Part shown: positions 39,464-48,658 of the stretch, in pieces
Layout of the letters: every line of letters begins with the position of its first letter
Position numbering within the stretch: the stretch's first letter is position 1
Origin: FEN-1297 sp963710735
GTDB taxonomy: Bacteria > Bacteroidota > Ignavibacteria > Ignavibacteriales > Ignavibacteriaceae
Length of the DNA stretch: 64,000 nt
Reading direction: 5' to 3'
Assembly (NCBI GenBank): GCA_963710735.1
Contig: CAVQBN010000007.1
Span: 1 to 64,000 of the forward strand
The notes under the pieces: model-generated
Database searches by the model: none
The model's input: only the letters and a program-made list of their open reading frames with translations
What the model was told of the DNA's origin: nothing
Translations under genes and position numbers: made by a program

Positions 39464-40075
39464 TTAATGAGAAATAATAAATCCGTGCCCGGTACCTGTC
39501 CACGTCGACATATCCGGTGGAAATGAGATAATTAACTCCATTCGGCACTGCATCCCTGTTAAAGCACCGCCATTTCCATGCCCTACATCCCTAATGGTTA
39601 GAATCCACCCTGGTCCATCTTCCCAGGCGGTTAGACTGAACATAGACTCACCATGCCAGGTGAATTCCCATTCTCCGCCTGCGGCTTCAGACGCTTCTGG
39701 TCTAAGAAGCAGCTTTCCATACCACTTCCCTGTACCGACAGTTGGATCTATCATGCCGTTAATTTCAACCTCCCCTGGCCCGGTAATGAGATCAGGACCA
39801 TTATCACTTAGGGAAAATGTAGCTGTGTAATAGACAGGTCCCCGATTTCCCTTTAACATGATTTTTCCATCTGGATATTTGAAAATTCCTGGGTTTTCTA
39901 GGCCGGTTGGAATTGCCTCTAAAGTGAATTCTCTAATTGAGTTTTTCTCAAGTGAACCTGGCTTGTTTATGCCCTGATCTGTGGGGGATACTGGTGACTG
40001 CGTTTTATCGGAACAACCAACTAGAGTTAGCCCCACGAATGCTAACAGAACGATAACGTATCTGAATTTTTTCAT
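39464..40075 (-). CDS. lipoprotein, paralogue of the next gene
   Basis: 203 residues. The signal MKKFRYVIVLLAFVGLTLVG is followed by the lipobox Cys and SDKTQSPVSP. The body has KIMLKGNRGPVYYTATFSLS, GPGEVEINGMID, a GxWEFTWHGE strand and the tail WTGTGHGFIISH. The gene at 40215 has the same signal, SDKTQ linker, GxWEGTYEG strand, GHGKGGSIDGMQ and tail GAGHGFYKSH, so the pair arose by tandem duplication. No known enzyme motif is seen; the closing His-containing GHGF motif is conserved between the copies. AGGAGG-like sequence precedes the start. Confidence 0.78.
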   Translation of the reverse strand: MKKFRYVIVLLAFVGLTLVGCSDKTQSPVSPTDQGINKPGSLEKNSIREFTLEAIPTGLENPGIFKYPDGKIMLKGNRGPVYYTATFSLSDNGPDLITGPGEVEINGMIDPTVGTGKWYGKLLLRPEASEAAGGEWEFTWHGESMFSLTAWEDGPGWILTIRDVGHGNGGALTGMQCRMELIISFPPDMSTWTGTGHGFIISH

Positions 40076-40214
40076 AAAATTCCTCCTTTTATTTTAATAA
40101 CCTCACCCCCATTCCCTCCTCTTAAAGAGACCATGTGAAATTTTTTAATAATTAAATTTTTCATGATTTATAATAATTTAGGCAATAACTCTTTTTACAC
40201 TGTATTAAAAAAAA

Positions 40215-40817
40215 TTAGTGCGATTTATAGAAACCATGGCCTGCGCCAACCCAGTAGCTAGGTAAAGGAGCTGTAGCAGGGTCGTCAGCTCTTACTGTAA
40301 GAGTATCAGTAGCAAATAACTGCATTCCATCAATTGACCCGCCTTTTCCATGTCCCTCTACCTTTAAAGGTAAAATCCATTCCCCGGGTACACTAGATAT
40401 TGACCTATATCCTTCATACGTGCCTTCCCATACTCCTCCTTCCGCTGCATTGTCAGCAGGTGTCATTGTAAATGATCCTTGACATGGACCCTCACCGGTT
40501 AAAGCATCAATTGTAAGGCTTAAATTATGGACCATAATTCCATTGGCAATCGGATCAGAAGACGAATGCAGTTCTATTACTCCATACTTCTTTAACTGCA
40601 ACTTTCCTCCTGGTATTACTTTAACTTCACCTTCTCCAGTGAATCCTATTGGTGTATCAGTAAATGTGTAATTAGTAATAATTGCTTTTTCTAACGAAAT
40701 TTGATTTTGTGAATTCTGGCTGGCAGGATCTACTGGAAGCTGTGTTTTATCGGAACAACCAGCAAGTAAAAGTCCTACGAAAGAAAATAGGATGGCAGCA
40801 TATTTAATTTTTTTCAT
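40215..40817 (-). CDS. lipoprotein, paralogue of the previous gene
   Basis: 200 residues with signal MKKIKYAAILFSFVGLLLAG, lipobox Cys then SDKTQLPVDP. It shares its layout with the protein at 39464: an N-terminal Ser/Gln/Asn-rich linker, a region on GKLQLKKYGVIELHSSSD, a middle GEGPCQGSFTMTP, and VEGHGKGGSIDGMQ followed by GAGHGFYKSH. Sequence identity is moderate, so the duplication is not recent. It is upstream of its paralogue on the same strand, with a 140-base gap. Function not recognised. Confidence 0.78.
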   Translation of the reverse strand: MKKIKYAAILFSFVGLLLAGCSDKTQLPVDPASQNSQNQISLEKAIITNYTFTDTPIGFTGEGEVKVIPGGKLQLKKYGVIELHSSSDPIANGIMVHNLSLTIDALTGEGPCQGSFTMTPADNAAEGGVWEGTYEGYRSISSVPGEWILPLKVEGHGKGGSIDGMQLFATDTLTVRADDPATAPLPSYWVGAGHGFYKSH

Positions 40818-40988
40818 AGCGTTACTCCTTAATTTTGTTTTTAATTATTCTCTAAATTTTTATTAGAGATTTATTTATTATTTTCGTACAGAATTATGGA
40901 TTGTATTTCATTTAAATGTATTTGAATGTATTCCCAAATTATTCCCTCTTTTCCTGGCCCAGCATAGTCAGTTATGCGGGATCCATTT

Positions 40989-41312
40989 TTATTTGATCAT
41001 CAGCATCATTTTCCTTTCGGTATAATCACCTGCAGTTAGTTGATAGTAATATATGCCGGAGGCGAATTCTCCTTTAGCGGTAAATTCGCATGCATCCCAT
41101 GTTACCTCATACGTTCCTGCATCCTTTTCTTCATCTATAAGTGTTTTTATCATTTTGTCTTCAGAGTCAAAGACCTCTAATTTCACTTTAGTTTTATAGG
41201 CCACACAATATTTTATTATTGTTCTTTCACTAAATGGATTTGGATAATTCTGACCTAAATAAAACTCGGATGGAACCAGGTCATTAAGACCTGTATTTTT
41301 GGTCAGATTCAT
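40989..41312 (-). CDS. short protein consisting of a T9SS sorting domain
   Basis: 107 residues starting MNLTKNTGLNDLVPSEF and running straight into YLGQNYPNPFSERTIIKY, LEVFDSEDKMIKTLIDEE and ASGIYYYQLTAGDYTERKMM. That is a complete T9SS type A domain with no signal peptide and no cargo. A secreted protein would need both, so it is probably the 3' end of a lost gene. The frame before the ATG was not found to extend into a cargo. Its 3' end is intact. Confidence 0.7.
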   Translation of the reverse strand: MNLTKNTGLNDLVPSEFYLGQNYPNPFSERTIIKYCVAYKTKVKLEVFDSEDKMIKTLIDEEKDAGTYEVTWDACEFTAKGEFASGIYYYQLTAGDYTERKMMLMIK

Positions 41313-42426
41313 CCTAGTAAACCCTCTTTCTGGTACTTTTAGAATGAATTATGGAAATTTAACTGCCCTTGATATGGTAAGGTTTAAGGGAATAGTTTTC
41401 TACCAGTTTTATGTAAAAAACTTACACTTTTATCTTTTGAGGAAGGGAAAAAAATTCACGGTGTGTCATATAAGTGGGCTTATTGTTAATAATTGTTAAT
41501 TTTTTACTGTTGTTATGAGTACATGTTTATAATCTGACTATACTGATTATTATCCTAAATAATATCTACTAATGCTTATTATTTCTTTTTGTAAAATCAT
41601 GATGATATTGTGAGGGAGGCACTCCAAATTGTTTTTTAAAGCATTCCGAAAAGTAAGCCGGATTGTTAAAACCTACTTCGAGCGCTATCTCGGATATATT
41701 CCCAAATTTTTGTTCAATTAATTCAACTGCCTTCTTAAGCCTTATTCTTCTGAGTAATTCCCCGGGAGGTTCGCCTGTTAATGAAACAAATTTTTTGTGC
41801 AGCAGAGATGTACTTATATTTAAACTTTCAGCAAACAATTCAACACTGAATAAATAATTGGAAATATTCTGATTTATAATACCGAACGCTTTTTGTAAGA
41901 ATTTCTTATCAATAGAAGTAATATTAGGATGATCAAATTCGAATATTTCCTGCTTCTTAAAATGTTCATGAATCCTGATTCTTTGTTCAATAAGATTTTT
42001 TATTCTGGCTTTTAATTCTTCAGGTTCAAACGGTTTCATTATATAATCATCTGCACCCGTTTCAAAACCTTCTATCTTGTCTTCACTTGAAGCCTTTGCC
42101 GTTAATAATATTAAAGGTATGTGGCTTGTCCTTTCATCTGATTTAAGTTTATTACAAAGTTTAAATCCATCCATCTTAGGCATCATTATATCACTTACAA
42201 TTAAATCAGGCATAAGCTCAATCGACTTGTCCCAGCCGTCAACACCATCTGCGGCTTCCAATATCCCATATTCTTCAATCAAATTATTTTTTATGTAATT
42301 TCTAACATCAGCATTATCTTCAACTAACAGAAGGAATGGTTTTCTTGTTTCAGCGATTAAATCAATTTCATGCTTTTCTGTTTTTGTTTCTTTAGGAAAA
42401 ATTATTTCTTCCGAAAAGCCCTCTCC

Positions 42427-42460
42427 TTTGGAGAGGGTTTGGGAGAGGCCTTGTTCACAA
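42427..42460. repeat. palindromic repeat inserted in frame in a kinase linker
   Basis: The plus strand carries CTCTCCTTTGGAGAGGG followed by TTTGGGAGAGGCC, an interrupted palindrome with the CCTCTCC / GGAGAGG arms of a family common in Bacteroidota intergenic DNA. It is translated as EQGLSQTLSKGEGFSEE in the linker between the HATPase and receiver domains, where homologues have no such sequence. Confidence 0.65.
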
Positions 42461-42734
42461 ATCTCTTCCGGTTTTAAGTGCTCTTTGCCTAATGGAATTC
42501 TTATTGTAAATGTTGCCCCTTTTCCTTCTTCACTTTCCACTTCAATTTTTCCTTTATGCAGTTCCACCAATTCTTTGGTTAATGATAATCCGATTCCAGT
42601 TCCTTCTTGTTCTCTAGTATGACTCCCGTCGACCTGATAAAAACGATCAAATATTTTGCCGATTTTTTCTTTCGGAATACCGACTCCCGTATCACGGATA
42701 GAAATGCAAACATAATTATTAGAAGATTGACCCA

Positions 42735-42800
42735 CCCCTTGCTCCTCCAAGGGAGGGGACGACACACTTTTATAAGCTACCTCCTTTGGGGATGATTTAG
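42735..42800. repeat. palindromic repeat inserted in frame in the HATPase domain
   Basis: The plus strand has CCCCTTGCTCCTCCAAGGGAG then GGGG, and further on CTACCTCCTTTGGGGATG, all made of CTCC/GGAG arms. Translated it is SSPKEVAYKSVSSPPLEEQG, between KFTPEGGIIEAALKSNSK and NNYVCISIRDTGVG. HATPase domains normally connect these two strands by a short loop. Confidence 0.65.
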
Positions 42801-42835
42801 AATTTGATTTCAACGCTGCTTCGATTATCCCGCCT

Positions 42836-44065
42836 TCAGGTGGTAAATTTAAATGCGTTTGAAAGAATGTTAGTAAATATCTTCTCAATTTTGTCTTTGT
42901 CTATATATACTATTATTTCATCTTCTAATGAATTGAATACTAAATTGATTTTTTTCCTTTCCGCATAAGAGCTGAATGACTGCAGGAGAGCATTTAAAAA
43001 AGGAATTATATTTAGCGGACTTGTCTGCAGTTTCATATTACCAGATTCAAGCTTGGATATATCAAGCAGCTGATTTACAAGGCCGAGCAATCGGTTCGCA
43101 TTCCTATGGACGACTTTTAACTCATCTCTGGTTTTTTCATCTTTTGTTATTTCTATAATCTGTTTTACCGGCCCGAGTATTAAGGTAAGAGGTGTTCTAA
43201 ATTCGTGTGATATGTTTGCAAAAAATAGGCTTTGAGTCTGCTGTGCCTTTTGCAATAAATTAATTGTTTCCGATAATTGGTCACGGGCTTTCTTTAATTC
43301 TGCTGTTCGTTCATCTACTTTTCTTTCAAGATTATTTTTATAATCCTCCAATTTTTCATAATCTTTAATTAATTCTTCATTAGAATCGGTTAGTTCCCAA
43401 AACGCTTTACTTATATTAAAAAGCCAGCTTATAACTCTTTTTAATTTAAATAATAGTTCTTCATTTTTCCATGTCATATCGTAAAAAGCACCATTGGTTA
43501 CAAACTGTAAATCTACCTTGCAATCTTTCAGTCCTGCTTTATTTCCAAGTTGGCGGATAAGTCCTTTGTTTCCAAAAGCAAATTCCGGAGGGTGTTCATA
43601 TCCATCATTCACTAAGAGTGTAATTCTAATTTTATTAGAACCAATGAATTCAATCTGCATATTCCGGCATAAGATTGGAGATGTGATTCGTTTAAGTATT
43701 TTATCGGCGAATAGTTTAGAAATTTTGGGATTGGTTATGAGAAAAAATCCTATCAATCCTTCAATATAATTACCGCCTATAAAAAAATCAGCACCTATAT
43801 TTTCAAAATCTGATAATGAAAAATACGGTCTCATATTTGTTAGTACTTTACAATAAACCCACCATTCAACCCGCTCTCTTTTGTTCGAAAAATATGATTC
43901 ATCATAAGGAACCCCTTCTAAAAAATCTTTGAACTGGAGACCTCTTTTATTGATAGCATTTATTACCGGGACAAAAACTTTGTTGGAAACTTCTTTTTTT
44001 AATTTACTGTCTCTTTTTGTTTCAAACTTTATTGTATTGTCCTTCTTCATGTAAAATTTATCCAA
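42836..44065 (-). pseudogene. hybrid kinase: sensor, HisKA and part of HATPase (N-terminal part)
   Basis: 409 codons of a soluble kinase. Residues about 20-220 are an unidentified sensor (FVPVINAINKRGLQFKDFLEG ... RVEWWVYCKVLTNMRPYFS) of the kind preceding kinases and cyclases in other bacteria, with a layout that may recall heme-NO or V4R-like sensors. A coiled coil follows (240-280), then HisKA (SLFFANISHEFRTPLTLILG) and the N-box FTNILSNAFKFT, then a premature stop one base after the frame break. The second half is in the next entry. The complete protein would be about 840 residues. Confidence 0.8.
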
Positions 44066-44787
44066 ATATTAACAAACAGAATATCCTATTACACAGAATA
44101 GAATTACTAGAAGTTCACTTTTTATATACCAAAAGAAGAATGGTTATTAAGGAAATCTACCGGCTAAGAATAAATTGACAACGATGACATAATGCAGCTT
44201 ACAATAAAGCCGGCAATCTTATGTTCAGTGAAAATAAATTCTTCCGCAAACAATTTTAGGACAGTATTAATTCACTTAGCTTTTTCAACACGGATTATTA
44301 ACCTAAGTCAATTTCTGTTGTCAGCTTTATTGAAGTGGACTGATTTGTTATTACTCAATTATAAAATTAAAGCTGACGGAAGTAATAATAAAAACTTTAA
44401 TTGTAACCTTATATATTATACTAAATTGAAATTATAGATGCATTAATTATATTAATAATTATTTCTCCATGTCCAATAAATAAATATAAAATCAACTTTT
44501 CTTATTGATTTTATAATAATTTATTATTGTAGGAATTTCATTTACCTGTTAATCGCCCACGGAGAATTTTTTTCATAAGGAATTGGCTAAATCCACTCCT
44601 ATTTAGGGAATAACATCGGTTTCCTATTACTTTTCTTTCTCCGAAGGAGGCCTAAAGACGAGAGAAAAGGACATGAAAAGAATTATAGCAATTAATTTTA
44701 ATCAAAGTTAAAAGTTATCTTTGATAGTTTTTTGTCTTAAATTCCCATACCAATTCAGATTGATAGGGGTTTAAAAAATGGAAAACA
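44066..44787. other. intergenic region, no recognised gene
   Basis: About 720 AT-rich bases upstream of the hybrid kinase. An 81-codon plus-strand frame (44192-44437) resembles nothing and is mainly Lys/Asn/Leu-rich, so it is probably chance. The kinase promoter should lie near 44066-44200. Confidence 0.35.
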
Positions 44788-44940
44788 TTCATTTGAACAA
44801 AATCATTTTTTTTATTTCTAAAAAATCTCCTGCTTTTAATTGATAAAAATATATGCCGCTTGATAAATTCTCCGCGTTCCATTTTAATTCATATGTACCA
44901 GTAAGTTTCTCTTCAATAACTAAAACTGTAAGCTCATCTC
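44788..44940 (-). pseudogene. orphan T9SS sorting-domain tail
   Basis: The minus strand reads ELTVLVIEEKLTGTYELKWN, then AENLSSGIYFYQLKAGDF, then IKKMILFK and a TGA stop at 44788-44790. It is the second half of a T9SS sorting domain with no cargo, cut upstream near a palindrome (44946-44965). At DNA level the AATTTATCAAGCGG/TATTTTTATCAATTAAAAGC section is close to the other tails in this window. Confidence 0.8.
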
Positions 44941-44945
44941 AGAGA

Positions 44946-44965
44946 TTCCGGCTATCGGGCCGGAA
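44946..44965. repeat. palindrome at a gene break point
   Basis: TTCCGGC-TATCGG-GCCGGAA, a perfect 7-bp stem with a 6-base loop, beside the truncated T9SS tail. Confidence 0.65.
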
Positions 44966-45029
44966 CGACATTATCTTTTTTACTATCATTTCGTATGTCC
45001 ACTGTTTAAATGAGTAATATTTTTTTACC

Positions 45030-45046
45030 CCCGGTTCTTCACCGGG
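45030..45046. terminator. hairpin after the flavin oxidase gene
   Basis: CCCGGT-TCTTC-ACCGGG lies 10 bases beyond the stop of the minus-strand flavin oxidase gene. The stem is GC-rich but the following minus-strand sequence is GGTAAAAAAA rather than a T-run, so it is only a possible terminator. Confidence 0.4.
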
Positions 45047-45055
45047 AATATAATT

Positions 45056-46447
45056 TTAAACTGTAGGTTTGATATTTTGATTTATTTGGAAAAAGTTCTG
45101 AGGGTCGTATTTATTTTTCAAATCCACCAAACGATTATACTTTTCTTTACCAAACGCAGCTTTAACCTGATCCTCTTTAATATCCGCTAAAAAGTTAAAA
45201 TACAACTCTCCGGTTGCATATTGCTGAATAGATTTAGAAAATGATCTAACCCAATTAATGTGATTGTTTGGGTCTTCACCTTCATGCCACAATCCTAATA
45301 TATTGATTACAAATCTTGTATCTCGATGTGCAAATGCCATATCATTATTTTCTCCTCGTTTTACGGCACCTTCCCAATGATGAATGTGTAAAGCTGAAAA
45401 AGGAGAAAGTGATTTCATTTTTGAAACATTTTCAATTATGACTTCAATTGCCTCGTCGTTCATATCATTAATATGCTGAGTTTTCCAATATGAATGAATC
45501 CCTTTGGGTGCGCCGGAATCAAACATACCCTGTAATGCTGTATAAGGTATTGGCCCTAAAAGATCTATCGGAGCGGAAGAAAAATTACGTAATGGTTGTA
45601 CAAGTTTTTTCCCTTCTTCCATTGAACCGGTATAGCATAATGCCACAACAACCATTTGAGTGCCTATTAATTCTTTAGGAACAAAAGGTTCGGGCGGTGC
45701 CGTAATAAAAGCCATCATTGTAGTCAGCTCATCAGGCATAGTTTTAGTCCAATCACGATAAAATTTCAGCAGGTCCTTTGCCCTTGAAACCGGAAAGAAT
45801 ACAGCTCCGCCGAATACTTCAGGCCCAACTTTATGCAGCTGAAATTCAAATGATGTAACTATCCCGAAATTTCCTCCTCCTCCTCTTATTCCCCAAAATA
45901 ACTCTGGATTTTCATTAGGACTAGCTTTAACTTGTTTGCCGTCTGCAAGAACCATTTCTACAGACAGAAGATTATCAACAGTTAATCCAAATTTACGAAC
46001 CAGCCATCCGAATCCGCCTCCAAGTGTAAAACCGGCTATTCCTGTTGATGAAACTAAACCTCCGGTTGTAGCTAAACCAAGCTCCTGTGTCTTTTTATCA
46101 AATTCACCCCATGTTAAACCTGCTTGTGCGTTAACTGTTTGGGTTTTAGCATTTATGTCTATTCTCTTCATAGGAGATAAATCTATAACTATCCCATCAT
46201 CACAAGTACCTAATCCGGCAACATTATGCCCCCCGCCCCGGACTGCTGTTATCAACTTATTTTCCTGTGCGAACTTTACAGACTCCACTACATCATCATC
46301 ATTGGCGCATTGTACAATCAAAAACGGATGTTTATCAATCATTCCGTTCCAAACTTTCCTGGAATCATCATAGCCATTATCATTTGCTCCTATCAGCCTA
46401 CCTTTTATGCTCTCTCTAAATTTATTAACCAATTTTTCACTAATCAT
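45056..46447 (-). CDS. FAD-linked oxidase, berberine-bridge type
   Basis: A 463-residue flavoprotein of the PCMH/BBE superfamily. The FAD domain has VRGGGHNVAGLGTCDDG, where His and Cys are the two residues that bind FAD covalently in bicovalent members, and the GIAGFTLGGGFGWLVRKFG motif. The BBE tail is FFQINQNIK (usually NPxNLFRxNxNI). Relatives oxidise sugars, tetrahydropyridines or nicotine derivatives with O2. No signal peptide. It stands alone, with a T9SS fragment downstream and the ScyD-like gene upstream beyond the MITE. Substrate is not evident. Confidence 0.9.
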   Translation of the reverse strand: MISEKLVNKFRESIKGRLIGANDNGYDDSRKVWNGMIDKHPFLIVQCANDDDVVESVKFAQENKLITAVRGGGHNVAGLGTCDDGIVIDLSPMKRIDINAKTQTVNAQAGLTWGEFDKKTQELGLATTGGLVSSTGIAGFTLGGGFGWLVRKFGLTVDNLLSVEMVLADGKQVKASPNENPELFWGIRGGGGNFGIVTSFEFQLHKVGPEVFGGAVFFPVSRAKDLLKFYRDWTKTMPDELTTMMAFITAPPEPFVPKELIGTQMVVVALCYTGSMEEGKKLVQPLRNFSSAPIDLLGPIPYTALQGMFDSGAPKGIHSYWKTQHINDMNDEAIEVIIENVSKMKSLSPFSALHIHHWEGAVKRGENNDMAFAHRDTRFVINILGLWHEGEDPNNHINWVRSFSKSIQQYATGELYFNFLADIKEDQVKAAFGKEKYNRLVDLKNKYDPQNFFQINQNIKPTV

Positions 46448-46572
46448 ATAACCCTCTTATAATTAAAAATTAATTTTTATTAGGTGTTGTTTTGAAAAAA
46501 CACATGCAAAGTCATAAAAAGTTTTTTATTTAATAAGTTTCTTCAAAACAAACACCAATTTTTATTAATTAT

Positions 46573-46835
46573 TAACTGAAGTTACGCAACATACCTTATT
46601 GAACCCTTTCAGGGTTCTTAAATACTGTTGGATTTGTTACCGAGGGCAAAGCCCTCGGCTAAATTATTTATCCCTTTCAGGGACATTAATCTTCAAAATG
46701 ACGCTGTTCCGAAGGAATGGCTATACCAAAAGCGTCACATATTCAAAGCCGGGACACCGTCCCCGGCTTATTGATGAAGAAAGCTACTATAATACTCTGA
46801 AGGAGTTAAATATGAGAATTGCGTAACTTCAGTTA
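46573..46835. mobile_element. MITE-like element D
   Basis: 263 bases bounded by the perfect 17-bp inverted repeats TAACTGAAGTTACGCAA (46573-46589) and TTGCGTAACTTCAGTTA (46819-46835), which are the ends of element C at 22230. TTATTAA borders both ends in direct orientation. Inside are several short palindromes (CCCTTTCAGGG twice, CCGAGGGCAAAGCCCTCGG, GCCGGGACACCGTCCCCGGC). A 75-codon frame (46599-46826) is the translation of these repeats and is not considered a gene. Its right end overlaps the stop of the ScyD-like gene. Confidence 0.75.
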
Positions 46836-47972
46836 TTAATAGAATTTTACTTTTAGTATTTCACCGGCACCCGGGGGTAATCCAAATCCCATATTTGAAA
46901 TATAAAGAGATCCATCAGGGCCGAAGGTCATACCTGTAGGGAAAAATAAACCTGTAACTATTTCTTCCTGCTCACCGGATGGAAGTATTCGGATAACCTT
47001 TCCAGTAAAAGGTGTAGGATTTCCCGGGGCTGTGGTCATCTCTAAAACATACATTCTATCCTTATTATCAAATGTAATTCCGAGTACAGTAGTTAAACCG
47101 CCTTCATCTTTTTTTATTTGACCGCTCGGAGTTACCTTAAAAATACCTGAACTTCCTGGATTTACTGGGAAAGTATTTAGATTACCGATATAAAAATTTC
47201 CATGGTATGCTAAAGCAGTCGGAACTATATGTCCCTGGGTAGCGGAAACATCAACTACTCTGCTTATATTTCCATTTTTTGTAACCTTAACAAGTTCACC
47301 ATGATTCGGCTCTACTGCATAAAGATCACCTCGTAAACTAATCATGCTGTACCAGGTACCATCGGGCTCAAAATCATCTTCTTCGGGATTAGCAACCTTG
47401 TGTGTTCTTTGGTATTCGCTAAGGTTTGCTATAGGTGTTGTAGTGCCATTTGGGTTTACTTTAAAAATTACATTATCAGTTCCGGCTAATCCGTGAGAGC
47501 AGCCGGCACCGGATTCGATTCCATAAAGCTGACCATCTATAAACGCAATATCTGCAACACCGCTTACTAATCCGCCGGACTGTGGACTTGTCTGACTGGA
47601 TGGTAGATTATCTGCTACAGTTGTACGAATCCCGTTCGGACTAATCTTTGATATTCGTGAAGTGTAACCTCCTTTATACGGTCCAATTGGGGGAATCACC
47701 TGATCACATTGCCCGATGGTTGAATCTGTACCGCCTTCTCCTCCTTCTGCAACATAAAGATAACCATCCGGTCCAAATTTTAAACCGCGGGGGTTATTCA
47801 ATCCGTTTACAAATACTGTAGGGGTTAATACATCAGTTTTTGGTTTTTTATCAAGGTTTTGTGAATTTTTTAAACCTGTGTTTGTCAGTGTATCTGTTTT
47901 ATCACTGCATGAAATGAATAAAAATAAAGATAAAACAAGTATAATTACTCCAATTATTAATCTCCTCTCCAT
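46836..47972 (-). CDS. ScyD/ScyE-like beta-propeller lipoprotein
   Basis: 378 residues. The signal ends in SLFLFISC with SDKTDT following, a lipobox. The rest is a six-bladed NHL-like propeller: NNPRGLKFGPDGYLYVAEGG, SRISKISPNG, GIESGAGCSHGLAG, TALAYHGNFYIGNLNTFP and FPTGMTFGPDGSLYISNMGF. The blades match the ScyD/ScyE family (named from cyanobacterial scytonemin clusters; function unresolved). There are two Cys in the propeller (IGQCDQ, GCSHG). A MITE ends at its stop codon, so its 3' end was created or trimmed by the insertion. It is monocistronic. Confidence 0.85.
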   Translation of the reverse strand: MERRLIIGVIILVLSLFLFISCSDKTDTLTNTGLKNSQNLDKKPKTDVLTPTVFVNGLNNPRGLKFGPDGYLYVAEGGEGGTDSTIGQCDQVIPPIGPYKGGYTSRISKISPNGIRTTVADNLPSSQTSPQSGGLVSGVADIAFIDGQLYGIESGAGCSHGLAGTDNVIFKVNPNGTTTPIANLSEYQRTHKVANPEEDDFEPDGTWYSMISLRGDLYAVEPNHGELVKVTKNGNISRVVDVSATQGHIVPTALAYHGNFYIGNLNTFPVNPGSSGIFKVTPSGQIKKDEGGLTTVLGITFDNKDRMYVLEMTTAPGNPTPFTGKVIRILPSGEQEEIVTGLFFPTGMTFGPDGSLYISNMGFGLPPGAGEILKVKFY

Positions 47973-48500
47973 TTCTTCTCCTTTTAATATTTTAAATTGA
48001 TACTTAATTTAATCTTAGTTTTAATTCTATCCTTCGAAATAAAATTGTATAATTAACTGGAGTTCATATTCACCTCCTGATAACAGATTGTTATCATTAA
48101 TTTATTATTTGTATGAATTGATAAAACAGAAGAGAAATTTCCACACAGAATTAATTATTAACACAGAGCTAATTGATTTAGATCCGCATACACTCCTAAG
48201 GACAGGAGATTAATTTGTGGAGAGAGGGATATCTTAGTTAGGGATAATGCCCTTCCTTAAGCTGAAATAACTAATTGTATTCCGGTTATTTATAGGATAT
48301 ATAATTTTGAATTTTTCCGCTGAATTATAATATGACTTTTTTTTTATTAAAGCAACAGAAATTCTTCCATACTGAATAGACTAAATTATTGCATATAAAA
48401 AATTATTTCCACAAGTCCGCCCGCTTGTGCGGCCAGCCCGGCCAAATCCGAAAGATTATAAAGGTGCTTGATCTGAGGTTTACCCCGCACCAAATGCGGA

Positions 48501-48534
48501 GCCAGGAAAAGTATTTATTAATGTAGTTCTTAAA
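48501..48534. repeat. 34-bp dispersed repeat, copy 2
   Basis: Matches 36567-36600 with three mismatches in 34 positions; both continue into a GAxCCGTGC/GxACGGCTC-type palindrome region (here 48553-48574, there about 36622-36640). Confidence 0.6.
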
Positions 48535-48552
48535 TTCCCGTCAATCAAACTT

Positions 48553-48574
48553 GAGCCGTACAGCAGTACGGCTC
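48553..48574. repeat. GAGCCGTAC palindrome
   Basis: GAGCCGTAC-AGCA-GTACGGCTC, a perfect 9-bp stem. A degenerate relative is seen at about 58959-58976 (GAACTGTGC-TAAGAC-ACGGCTC). Confidence 0.7.
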
Positions 48575-48658
48575 TACATTTAACAAAAAATTTTGACCTA
48601 TTTAACTGCAGTAAGTGCAACAATTGAATTTCCTAACTCACTTCTCATTAAGCACCGA

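Larger units (their letters stand above)
41569..42888 (-). pseudogene. hybrid kinase: HATPase end, receiver and AraC HTH (C-terminal part)
   Basis: Joins the frame at 42836-44065 after removing one base at about 42848 (KFT-PEGGIIEAALK). It contains the G-boxes (IRDTGVGIPKEKIG, GTGIGLSL), a receiver (DLIVSDIMMPKMDGFKL, IPLILLTAKAS) and an AraC-type HTH (FAESLNISTSLLHKKF ... EIALEVGFNNPAYFSECFKK). This is the one-protein 'hybrid two-component' layout of Bacteroidota that senses and regulates transcription directly. Two linkers, at 42735-42800 and 42427-42460, are translated palindromic repeats. Confidence 0.8.
47973..48658. other. intergenic region with dispersed repeats
   Basis: About 690 bases without a gene. 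It includes G/C-rich palindromic debris (about 48417-48450), copy 2 of the 34-bp repeat (48501-48534) and a GAGCCGTAC hairpin (48553-48574). The ScyD-like promoter should lie near 47973-48080. Confidence 0.5.

Noticed and set aside
44192..44437. 81-codon plus-strand gene
   Set aside because: No homology pattern and no start context; probably chance in AT-rich DNA upstream of a kinase.
46599..46826. 75-codon plus-strand gene
   Set aside because: It lies wholly inside a MITE and its text is the translation of palindromic repeats.
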